Positions 48,495 to 59,420 of a stretch of DNA of 64,000 nt are shown here, piece by piece. Position 1 is the first letter of the stretch. Every line of letters starts with the position of its first letter. The notes beneath the pieces were generated by a model. It worked only from the letters and a program-made list of their open reading frames with translations, made no database searches and was not told the DNA's origin. Made by a program: the position numbers and the translations under genes. Source of the stretch: Epiperipatus broadwayi (lineage: Eukaryota; Onychophora; Udeonychophora; Euonychophora; Peripatidae); NCBI GenBank assembly GCA_028023455.1, contig JAQFVV010013086.1:1-64000 (forward strand), given 5' to 3'.

Positions 48495-51400
48495 ATCATT
48501 ATCAACAAACATTATCAATCCACTGTAGGATAAATGTCTGTCCAAATTCAGTCTATCTACTCTTATATTCAGCTTCTGTTTGCCACATCGCCCCTGCTCA
48601 CTTTCTTCCTTCATCTATCCATCTTCACTACATGACCCCTGCTCACTTTCTTCTTTCATCCATCCATCTCACATGTGATCTTTTTTTGGGTTTTTTACAA
48701 TCTCTTCGAATCCAGTTTAAGATTTTAATTGTCCATCTATTATCATCTCTTTTAGCATTATGTCCAGCCCAACTCCACTTTAAACTTTTAAATTTTTCAA
48801 TGAAGCCAGTTACACCTGTTTGTTCTTTAAACCATATCTTGTGTCTTGGATCTCTTCTTGTTACTTCTACTGTGCATCTCTCCATACATCTTGAAGTGGT
48901 CTGAAGTCTATGTACTGCACTTCTATTAAGTGTCCAAGTCTTACATTCATAAGTAAAAACTGGAAAAACACATTTATTAAAAACCTTTTTTTTTTTCAAA
49001 CAAATAGGCATATTTCCTTTTAGTATTTAGTTATTTTTAATGAAGGCATCCCAACCAAGTTTAATTCTATTATTAATTTCATCCATTATATTTCCATCTG
49101 TATTAATAATATGATAACGGTAATTGTAGCTGTTAACCTCTTCTAACTCATCATAATAAATCTCTATTTACATATTTTGAGAAAATTCATTGAACATAAC
49201 TTTAGACTTTTTAACAATTATCTTTAGTCCTACTTTTATCTGATAATTCCTGCAACATTTCTTTCAGCTCTAATGTATTATTTCCAAAAACAACTACATC
49301 ACCTGCAAAATCTAAATGACTTAATCTGCATTTACTTTCACTCCTTTAGCTTCCCATTTTCATCGATGAAATACTTCTTTTCAGACAGCTGTAAAACGTT
49401 TTGGACAAATGCAGTCATCCTGTTTTACACCCTTCTCAATGTTGAATTACCTAGTACTATTATGTAATGTTATTGTTGCTGCTGCATTGTTATAAATATT
49501 CTCTAAAACATAACAATATCCTGGATCTATACCTTGATGATCCAATTCTTTAATCACTGAACAAATGTTTATAGAATCAAATGCTTTTCATAACCTAAAA
49601 ATCCAAAGCATAATGCCAAATCTAGTTCATTTGTCTTTTTTATAACTTATCTTAATACCTGGATATGATCTACTGAACTAAAGCCACTTTTAAATCCAGT
49701 TTGATATTTTGGTTGCTGGAAATCTAATGTTCTCTGTAGATGAGTTGTAATTATCTTGGTAAAAATTTTGTATAAAACTGATAAAATGCTGAAAGTCTGT
49801 AAATTTTTATATCTTCTTTATTACCTTTTTTTAAATATTAATATTAATACTGCATTTGTTTAATCACCTGGTACATCTTTATCATTTAGCCATTTGGTAT
49901 ATAACTTTGCTTAAAAAATTCTATTTCTTTACCTGATTTTTTTAATATGTCAATTATAACTCAATCATTACCTGGAGCCTGTTCTTTTTTTATAAATTAA
50001 ATTGCATATCTCATTTTTCTTTTAAAATTCTAGGCAATTCAGAAGATATAATATAGTAGGTACTTGTTTTTTATTACTATATAATTATTGATAAAAGTCT
50101 TGTAATCATTTCATAATGTCATCTTTTTTTAGAAATAATTCTATCTTTTTCTTTTATTGCAGATATAAATTTTCTATCAATACCAAAATGTTGTTTTACA
50201 CTCTTGAGACTTCTAATCTCTTCTATAATTTTCTTTTCTAGTTCACAATTATACTTTCTTGTATCATTTTCATTTCTTTTTCACATAATTTTACAAAGCT
50301 TGAGGTATTCAATTTTTTTTAACCCATCACTTTTGTATATATTTATATTCCTTCTTTTTTTTGTAAGTTTTTTAATCTTAATAGAAATTTTATTTGTCAA
50401 TTGTTGCTTTTTTCTACCAGCTAATGTTGTTGTAGTTTTTAAAAATGTATCTGTTATTTTCTTATTAATTTCATTCAAATCTGAATCATGTTCAAAATCT
50501 ATTAATACTTGAAACTCATTTGTAAGTTCTAACTAAAATTTGTTAGAATGTTTTTGAACATTATGAATGTCAATTGTAAATATTGTTTTTTATATAATTT
50601 TGGTCTTTTAGTTTTGCATTAATCCATATCTTACATCTGACTAATTGATGACCACTTCCTGTGTTAAATTTCTTAAGAACATTGCATATTGAAATATATA
50701 TTTCCTGTTAGTCAAAATATAATCCACTTCTGCTATACCTTCATTTGGTGGCTTCCATGTCAATTTTCTTTTAACATATTTGTCAAAAAAAGATTTCATA
50801 ACATAAAGTTTTTTTCTTTTTCTACAAACTTTACAAGTCTATGTCCTCTTTCCTTTTTATTACCATAACCAAAATTACCTGCATAACTTTCATCATTCAT
50901 TTGTATACCAATTTTAACAACAACTTGAAAGTCTTAACTTATTGGGTCATAAATCTGAATTATCTGCATTTAGTATCTGCTGGCATTCTGTCTAATACAC
51001 CATCAAGCTTCATGATATTGTTCTTTTACTTTTTACTTATAATGAATTCTACTTCACTTGTATTTCCAATATTTCTGCCTTTATAGTAGAGTACATGTCC
51101 ACTTTTAACAGCAATTGTTTCTCCATCTTTTCTTCTAACTTCACAAAGTCCAATAATGTCCCATTTAATATAAGACAGTTTTTCATTTCATTCTTGTAAT
51201 CTACCTTCCCTTAAAAATGATCTGCAGTTGTAAGTACCTAATTAAAAACTCATCATCAAAACATAGCCTGGGTCCACTATCAGGAGTTTCTTAGCACTCT
51301 CTGCTTTTAACCAACAACTTCTAACTTGGTTGGTGACTTTAGAGCCTCCTGAGAATAAGGGCCATGATTTATTTTTGTCTGTCATGATTGTATATATCTA

Positions 51401-51640
51401 TTGGAAAAATATTTATTATTTACACAAACATTCCTTTTGCCTTATCAGGCAACAGAGAAAAAAGACCATGGTGTTTCTTGATCTTAAACTCAGAGGTAAA
51501 AATCCAATAAACTCACCATGGTGGCTAATGCATATTGCTAAATAGCCTATCCATGTTTGTATACTATATGAATAATCACATAGTAATAGTTGTAATGACA
51601 AGAATGTATGGAGTGGACATTAGGTATTGCCCTGTTCAGT
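48495..51640 (-). pseudogene. RTE-clade LINE remnant 2, same orientation
   Basis: Aligns in order with remnant 1. The C-terminal reverse-transcriptase part at 48643-49011 carries the family landmarks CVFPVFTYECKTWTLN, MERCTVEVTRRD and WAGHNAKRDDNRW. RT and linker pieces lie at 49080-50700, endonuclease pieces at 50750-51240 and the 5' region at 51290-51640. The 3' end has CATCATCATTATCAAC (minus-strand tail with TGATGATG character). Broken by many stops; inactive. Confidence 0.85.
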
Positions 51641-53520
51641 ATATATGTCACATATATTTACTATGAAATCAATGCAACAAAGACTAAATGATAGAATTAA
51701 TTTTAAACTAATTATTGTTGTTAAGCAAAACAAATTCAGTATTTTATCATTTTAATTTTTAAAAATTTAATTTTTTTTTTTTTAATCCTTTTGGATCTTT
51801 GGTTCATTACATATTCATTGTGTGCAATTAGTGAAATTTTCTTAATTTTTTTCTTGTTATCATTTCTTTTCTGATAAATCATTTCAATATTCCAAGATTA
51901 AAACTAAATTTATTTAAATCAATTTCAATTTTTTGTGCATAAGTCAATGGTACATTATTCTTGACTTCAAATTCATTTGTTTTCTGTATTATATATAAAC
52001 AATACATTTGGCTGTATACCACCCTAGACCAGTTTGATTTATCTATTTCATCATTTATATTATTAATCAATCTATTCAAATTTATAGGAGTCCTAAATCC
52101 AACATTAAAGTTGTGTGTTCCTATCTTTTTAAGTTTATTCTCAACACTCAGTTATACACTAGTATTATAATATTTTTTTAATGTTCAACATATCTATATT
52201 GAAATATTGTTGGTTGGAATCACAATACAGTCTTAAAATATAGTTACTTTTCTTAGAAAATGATGAAAGCTGACAAGAATGCAGCAGATAAGTTAGTAAT
52301 GTCAAACCATATGAAATTAAATTATTATACATTTATATGTCTGTATATGTGTGCGTACATAAAAAATAATCAGTACATATACTGGCCTAAAAAGAAATAA
52401 AAAGTAAAAGATAAAATTTCGTTTATTCATTAAACATTTAAAGAAATGAAAATATTAAAAGTATTATTATCTTTCGATATTTATTTTAGAATTGTATATT
52501 GGTTACCACTTTACAAACTATCACATATCTTAAATCTCATTTTAAAAAACGAATGCAAATAAGAGTCATTCAATTCCAGATATATCACTTTATATTTAAA
52601 AAGCAAAATTTTCAATCTAAAAAATTTCTGAATCACATTTTTTAAAAATAAAAAACAGTATTTGCATTTTGTCACCAATTTAAAATTATTTTACAATTTG
52701 AATTTCTTCAGCATTATTGATTTGAAAGTTAGTTGCAATTTTAAAAAATACATTTTTTATCTATAGAAATGAAAATAATTCTGAAAAACATTACAAATGG
52801 TTCAAAACATTTGTAGAACTAAACTTTTCTACGAGTGTCTTAAAGTCTGACAAAAGCTGCAATTAGAAGCATTACACTGATAAAGTATAGCTTTTTTTTT
52901 TCAAATGAAAAATGAGATCGTTTGTTGTTATAAAAGGCAGCTTTTATCATGTTATTATAACTAACTGAATTTGCTTAGATATTATTTCTGCCACTAATTT
53001 AAATTTAACTTTTTACATATTAGCATTAAATTAGAAAGAAATACAAAATCAAGTATTAGAGCTTGTCTTCTAATTATAAGCAATGTAAATTATAAGCAAT
53101 GTAAACTCCATCTGATGATTACATTTAAAAATTTCTCAATAACTAACCTATTATAAGTCTTTTGTAAAATAGATTAGTTAAATTATGTTTACTAGAAGAT
53201 AAAGACTTTGATCTTATTATTCTCATGTATTTGGTCAAAAGTAATTTAAATAGTCAGACATGTATAGTATCATTTATGGAATGTATAATTGTCATCACTA
53301 TCTGTATTTTGTAATTAATAAATGTTATTTTTGTGCATGATACTCTTTATAATATATATTCAGCTACTTTGAAAATTATCAGTCTTTTTTATACAATGTA
53401 ATAGATCCATATTTGTTTTTATTTGATGCTCATTGTCATTTATTGTAATTACAGTCAACTTTTTAATAGTAAATATTTTTTCCATATAATGTATAAAAAT
53501 TAAATCAACTCTTGCTTTTT
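51641..53520. other. AT-rich stretch with no recognised gene
   Basis: A minus-strand segment at about 51880-52150 reads open over about 90 codons including MNRLINNINDEIDKSNWSRV. It may be a coding remnant of unknown origin. The rest is featureless. Confidence 0.4.
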
Positions 53521-53630
53521 CTCAAGTGTTGGTGGCTGAGTGTTCTGCACAGCCACCTTACAAGCAGTAGTCCCTGGTTCACTTACCAGCGATGCTTTGA
53601 CACATAAAAGACAAAAAAATTTTTAGAGTC
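53521..53630 (+). repeat. tRNA-like sequence, possible SINE head or tRNA relic
   Basis: TGGCTGAGTGTTCTGCACAG resembles an A box with D-arm, and GGTTCACTTACC about 40 bp downstream resembles a degenerate B box. The folded form is imperfect and there is no clear anticodon stem, so it is not called as a tRNA gene. Confidence 0.35.
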
Positions 53631-53908
53631 TTTCTTTGTAGAAAGTTTGTCAAAAACAATCATTATAATAATATATAATCAGTAATCTTATTGAATTACA
53701 ATAAAAAATTCTTTCTTTTTTAAATTCTTTTTTAATTCTCATTTAATATCAGTAGTGGTGATTTAAATACTTTAGACAGTTTTTACATAGAATTATATTA
53801 TTATTCACGACTTCCATTTATTTTTATTAAATAAGGCTTCTTTACTAATTCTCCTTCTATAATTTTTTTTTGATAATAAATGAGCAATTATAAAAAAAGT
53901 CCACTATT

Positions 53909-54038
53909 AGTAAACAGGCAAAAACTCAACATATAGTAGTGCCACCTTGTGCTAACCAGAGTAATCAATGAATGCCAGAAGGCTTGTGCATAAAATCCCT
54001 ATCTAGTGCTTACTCATACATGTGATGTTTAGTGGTTT
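53909..54038 (+). repeat. Palindromic short retroposon, copy 5 (short), with 12-bp target duplication
   Basis: Has AAACAGGCAAAAACTC, GTAGTGCCACCTTGTGCTAA, GAAGGCTTGTGCATAAAAT and the constant end CATGTGATGTTTAG, but only one arm. The 12-mer AAGTCCACTATT occurs at 53897-53908 and 54039-54050. Confidence 0.8.
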
Positions 54039-54520
54039 AAGTCCACTATTGTTCGTGGCAGATTTTATTCACAATGGACTTGATAAACAAATTTGCTTTT
54101 TTTTTATGTCGAATTTTCGCTCTCAAATTATTTGATTTTTGGATTCATTTACTAATAGAAAAATATATATTAATATTTTATGTAGTTTTAAAATGTGTGT
54201 TATATTTTTGAAAAACTGCAACCATAAACATGTACATTTTTCATTAAATTGAATAAAGCAAAATTGTTGTTCTTGTCCACACTGTTCCTACTATGTGTTT
54301 ATACATTATGCACCTTAACAATATAACAGCATATAAGTATAATAATCAAATAACAAAAGGTGGTTATTTAAATAAATCAGTAATGCACAAACAACAAAAA
54401 CTATTTTCTTCATTGGACCACAATTTAAAGTACTATATTTCATTTAAAAAATAAATAAGAATAGGCATTCATAAATTAATTTAATTTTAATCTTTAACAC
54501 TAGTGTCTAATTAATAAACA

Positions 54521-54915
54521 TCACATGAACACCATTTTTATACTTGCTTATAACTGTCATTAAACCAGGCAAAACTCTCTATGCATATTGCAACTCAAGG
54601 AAAGCTAGAGTAATCAATAGATGCCAGATGGCTTTGGCATAAAATTCCTATCTAGTGCCTACACATCCAATATGCTTAAACTAGTTTGTGGCCTTGTATT
54701 TGAGAGCACTACACCTAGATCTTCCTAAGATCTAAGTGCAGTGCTCTCAGATCCAATGCTCCTCACTGACAAAAGCCACAAGCCAGAAACTAGTCTGGGG
54801 ATATTGGATGAGCAGGCACTAGATGGGGATTTTATGTACAATCCTTCTGGCATCCAGTGATTACTCTGGCTTTTACTGAGTGGCAATATGTATAGAGAGT
54901 TTTGCCTATTTTAAT
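54521..54915 (-). repeat. Palindromic short retroposon, copy 6 (nearly full length)
   Basis: Starts CATCACATGAACACC and ends near GAGTTTTGCCTATTTTAA. Two arms of about 190 bp pair imperfectly around AGATCTTCCTAAGATCT (about 54717-54733). Flanks share TAGTGTCTA (about 54503 and 54916), a possible diverged target duplication. Confidence 0.75.
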
Positions 54916-54924
54916 AGTGTCTAG

Positions 54925-56593
54925 AATAACTAATTTTTGTCTGCATTTTACCGACTTCTATTTCAACTTAAATGTACTAATCAACATTATGGTTGAAGAA
55001 AAAACAGTTCTTTTCTCCTCAAACTAAATAAAACCTTTTTTTATAAAATAATTTTTATATTATTTTTTATTTTTCACTTACCCGCTATTTTGCATTAGAG
55101 TTTTGTATTTATTCATTATCAAATTTATAATCTAGAAATGTAGACAATATTGCATTATTTCTATTTTTGAAATGAAATTCACAAACATGTTTAAAATTGT
55201 TAACAAGATTATTTTGTTTATGCAAGCAACATTTTAAAAAATCATAGAAGAAATATTAAGATGTCATTCCTTCAATTATTGTTCCATTTTAATTAACTGT
55301 ACATATTTTTAGTGAATTTGTTAATAAAGGCATCTTTTTAAAAAAGTATATACGCCCTATTTAAGTGTGTCTCAGACTGATTTCAAATAGTTTGAACTTT
55401 GATCTGCCAACACTGTTACATTAAATGATCAGCTAAACACCCTAAAATATTTCACTCTCAAATTACATTATCATGTGTACATAGCATCTAGACCAAATGT
55501 GAAAAAAAATCTATTCGAATTTAATATGATATGAATTAGTTGTAAGATTTGGAACAGACTGACAAATAGTATTTTAAGCTAAATAAAAGCATTTTGAAAT
55601 AAAATTAACAAAACAAATGCAACACACATTCTACAAATTACCACCAATACACAATTAAATTACATCTGTTGCATCAACATAAAAACAAAGAGCAACTGAT
55701 GAATGGAATAAAAAGTAATACAAATCAGCTCACGTGTCCTAAAATGTTTACAGACTGTAGTGCAATTTTGTTGAATTTGCAGGCAACAGCAGTCACTCTA
55801 ATATGTATAATAAATGCCTTGACAAAGAAATTATTATAAACAAACAGTTTCATAAAACTGTCATATGTAAAATTGGATAAAAAGATATTATGAATACTGC
55901 TAATTTATTTCTCTCAAAAGAGCATACTCATGCACATTTACACACCAACTATAACATAAAATGAATGAAGTCATTCATGTGACATAATTTAATAAGCTTA
56001 TTACAAATATAAGTATAATGAGCATTCTAATACCTCTAAACAAACTTTTTTTATAACACAAGAGAAAGGATTTTAAATCTCTATCTAGGTAGACTTTTTT
56101 AAATGTTTTCTCTTTTGACGTTTATCAAAAAAGCTTGGTTAGAACTATTAGCACACTTATAACACTTTTGTAAATACAAGCTTATTAAATTAGTTCCCAT
56201 GATGTGTGACTTACTTGTTTAAGATTATAGTTTGGTTTTTGAGGCTTTGGTGATGTTATATTGCTATGAATATTAATATATGGTGTATCTAAAAATTATA
56301 CCACCCAGTATATTTTTGTAAGTTAGATAGCTGGATTGTAGTCTGAAAATTTCATATTTTTCACTTAATAGTTAAGTATTTGATAAATGCTGGACTGCAG
56401 TTTGTATTTTAGATCTAGACTTCTGAATGTCTTACCACCTCACTGAGAAAAGCCCTCAGCATAAAACTGATTTTGGAATAGTGATAATTCTAGATAAAAT
56501 TTTAAATGCTTTCTCTTGTGGCATTTATCAAAAAAAGCTTATTACAGCTATTTTCAAGATCATTATATTACACACATTCCATATATATATATA
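54925..56593. other. AT-rich stretch with no recognised gene
   Basis: Contains a diverged direct repeat of about 50 bp (about 56100-56150 and 56505-56555, shared core TTTATCAAAAAAGCTT) and a partial landmark of the palindromic retroposon near 56405-56470 (TTAGATCTAG, CCTCACTGA). Confidence 0.45.
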
Positions 56594-57117
56594 AAATTCA
56601 AACAAATTTATTTAACTCAGTATTCAAATTTTAAATAATATATTCTTCACTGAAAGTACTTTTGATTGTATCATTGACAATCTTTATCAACCATTAATAC
56701 AAATGTACACAAAATAAAAACTTGCATTACCCATCATTCAATCCATTGAAATTTCCCATAATTCTGTTGTTTTTATATTAGCTGATTGTCTATTCATTAA
56801 ACTGACTCTATTCCTAGATATCACCATTGCTTTTTTAATTTTTCATTTTTCATTACATTAAAATTAAGGTGTCAATGATGATATCTAAGAATAGAGAGGG
56901 TTTAATGAATAGACAATCAGCTAATATAAAAACTACAGAACTGTGAGAAATTTAAAATGATTAAATTATGGATAGTGCAAGTTTTGATTTTGTGTACATT
57001 TGTATTAATGTTTGATAAAGATTGTCAGTGATACAATCAAAAGTACTTCCAGTAAAGAATATATTATTTAAAATTTGAATACTGTGTTAAATAAATTAGT
57101 TTGATTTATTATTATAT
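56594..57117. repeat. Long palindromic MITE-like element
   Basis: The outer arms are inverted over roughly 230 bp each. Examples are AAAGTACTTTTGATTGTATC against GATACAATCAAAAGTACTT, and TATTAGCTGATTGTCTATTC against GAATAGACAATCAGCTAATA. The termini AAATTCAAACAAATTTATTT and AAATAAATTAGTTTGATTTA are also inverted. No frame inside. Confidence 0.85.
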
Positions 57118-57785
57118 GATTTAAAAGTACAGACACTTAATAATAAAAATAATATATATATATATATTGAAACACATATGTTTCCTCATATAAATATTCA
57201 TAAGATCCCCCCCCCCATTTAATAATGTCTAGCGTGATTCAGTCTAATTGGAAACGCAATAAAGTTGTGATTCGTTAAAAATGAAAAATAAAATCATATT
57301 TTTGATTTTTAGTATTGATGGAATTAAATGAAATGTTATATCGTCTTATTTTATTTTTTTTTTATCTGTCTCAATAAAAAAAAAAAGAAATTAATTATCC
57401 AATCATTAAAAAGAAAGAAAAAAGATACTTGAGTTAAACTGAGGCAGTATTCAAATTAAGCACGTCATCGTAAGAAAAGAACTTCTCTCTCTCTCGTCTT
57501 ACACAGAGAGCTTTAACAAAACGTGAAAATGAAAAAAGAAACCTTTGCTAGAGGAATTATGATAATAATGGAATAAATTAGAAGCTCCACTCTCTCCACA
57601 CTATGCCATGACCTTCCATAAATGAAATAATCCGCCTTCTTCTTGAATAAACTGGACTGCAAAACTGGAAGGTAATTTTTATAAAATACTAAAACATAAT
57701 TATCATACGTTACAAAGTGAATTTTTGAAATAATTGCATAGAATTTGTTCAATAAATATTAAGACACCTTTATTATACTTTTATA

Positions 57786-58060
57786 TTTGACTAAATTATA
57801 AATGCTTCATAAGCCAAACAGAATTTATGTATATGAATATAGCTTTATGTTTGACTAAAATATAAATGCTCCACAAGCCAAACAGAATTTATGTATATGA
57901 ATATAGCTTTATGTTTGACTAAATTATAAATGCTCCACAAGCCAAACAGAATTTATGTATATGAATATAGCTTTATGTTTGACTAAATTATAAATGCTCC
58001 ACAAGCCAAACAGAATTTATGTATATGAATATACCTTTATATTTGACTAAATTATAAATG
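57786..58060 (+). repeat. 64-bp tandem repeat in the B 5' LTR
   Basis: TTTGACTAAA starts at 57786, 57850, 57914, 57978 and 58042, an exact 64-bp period: four full units and a partial fifth. The 3' LTR has starts at 62135, 62199, 62263 and 62327, one unit fewer. Confidence 0.92.
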
Positions 58061-58912
58061 CCTCAATTATCAAATGATAAATGCCCTGCAAACCAAGAAT
58101 TGTTGAATTTAAATGTCTACCAATCGGTAATAATTCATAAAATGATGAAATGCTCTATAAATCATAAATACTTAACTGCTTCTAAGCTTATTATAATGTA
58201 ACAAAGTTTATGTGTAAAAATATACTTCTATACTTGGCTAAAGTATAAATGCCTCAATTATCAAATGATAAATGCTCTACAAACCAAGAATTGTTGAGTT
58301 CAAATATTTACCAATCAGTAATGATTCATAAAATAACGAAATGTTATATAAATCATAAATGCTTAATTGCTACCAAACTTCTTCTCATAAAGGAATATAA
58401 AAATAAACTATTGTTGAATTAGAATATTCACAAGCTTCTTCTCTTAAATGAATTCAAAATGAACTATTAAATGAATTCGAAATGAACTATTGTTGAATCA
58501 GAATAATCCCAAGCTTCTTCTCATAAAGGAATTAATGAACTATTGTTGAATTAGAATATTCACAAGCTTCTTCCCATAAATGAATTCAAAATGAACTATT
58601 ATTGAATTAGAATGTTTCCAAGCTTATTCTCATAGAGGAATTAATGAACTATTGTTAGAAATTGCTAATTAATTGTTATTTAATAAATTTTTTTTTTTGT
58701 TACTAAAAATTAAATTGGTTATCCAGTTGTCCAGTTTTGTTTTGTTTTAATGCATCACTCATCAGTTATAGCACTGGTTCATGAGAATCTCATGTTCTCT
58801 GAGCTACGTCTGACATAACTTGACCTAGGCCAGTCAGGTTGTAGTGAGATGGAACTCTAATGGCGCTTTTTTGGGAAACCAAACATAGAAATATTTAGAT
58901 GTTTCCAGTCTC

Positions 58913-59042
58913 TATAAAACTACATCCTCTGATGAGCAGGAAATATTGTTGTAGGAGGCATTAACATCTGCATTAGGAATGTCAATTGATAGTTCTTTCC
59001 TACAGCATGCTCATCAGAAAATTGTTACAACTGATGTAATAA
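58913..59042 (+). promoter_or_regulatory. TATA box, stem-loop and poly(A) signal in the B LTR
   Basis: TATAAAA at 58913, an inverted repeat CTGATGAGCA (58929-58938) with TGCTCATCAG (59008-59017), and AATAAA at 59037 lie in order before the LTR end. The order suggests a short R region containing the stem-loop. The stem is conserved in element A although its TATA motif differs. Confidence 0.55.
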
Positions 59043-59063
59043 AAGGGTTGTATGGCGGTCCGG

Positions 59064-59275
59064 TTACATTTGGCGCCCAACATGGGGCCTTATCTGGCAT
59101 AGGCACCGGCTACATTTGTCGTCCAACTGTGAGACTTTATCCAGCTAGCCTAACCATAGGCACCTATTACATTGTCATCTTACTGTGAGGCCTTATCTGG
59201 CTAGCATACTCATAGACCGGTTAATTTGCCACCTTACTGTGAAGTCCGATCTAGCTAGCTTACTCATAGGCATAA
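59064..59275 (+). repeat. PBS and degenerate tandem copies of the PBS block
   Basis: The PBS-containing block (GGTTACATTTGGCGCCCAAC) is followed by diverged copies at about 59108 (GGCTACATTTGTCGTCCAAC), 59164 and 59220, with spacings of about 45, 56 and 56 bp. Each carries a CTTATCTGGCTAGC-like part. Confidence 0.75.
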
Positions 59276-59420
59276 GCAGATCACGATTCTGTGATATGAA
59301 CAGTGCATATGATGTAGTGATGTAATTTGTTCAGGAAGGTTAAAAAAAATAAAAGTTTAAAAGAAACAACACAAAAATGAATGGCATAAAGAATGAAACA
59401 GGCATTTCAAAGAAGATGGA

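Larger units (their letters stand above)
57168..59068 (+). repeat. 5' LTR of element B (1901 bp)
   Basis: Begins TGAAAC and ends GGTTACA. It carries a 64-bp tandem repeat, a region of repeated CAAGCTTCTTCTC/GAACTATTGTTGAAT motifs (58380-58650), a TATAAAA at 58913, and AATAAA at 59037 about 27 bp from the end. It differs from the 3' LTR mainly by one 64-bp repeat unit. Confidence 0.9.

Noticed and set aside
57513-57752. 79-codon minus-strand frame occurring twice (also 61862-62101)
   Set aside because: Both copies lie at the same place in the B LTRs; the duplication is that of the LTR, with no sign of coding function.
57786-58060. Regular 64-bp direct repeats as a CRISPR-like array
   Set aside because: The whole 64-bp unit repeats without unique spacers, and it lies inside an LTR of a eukaryotic retrotransposon.
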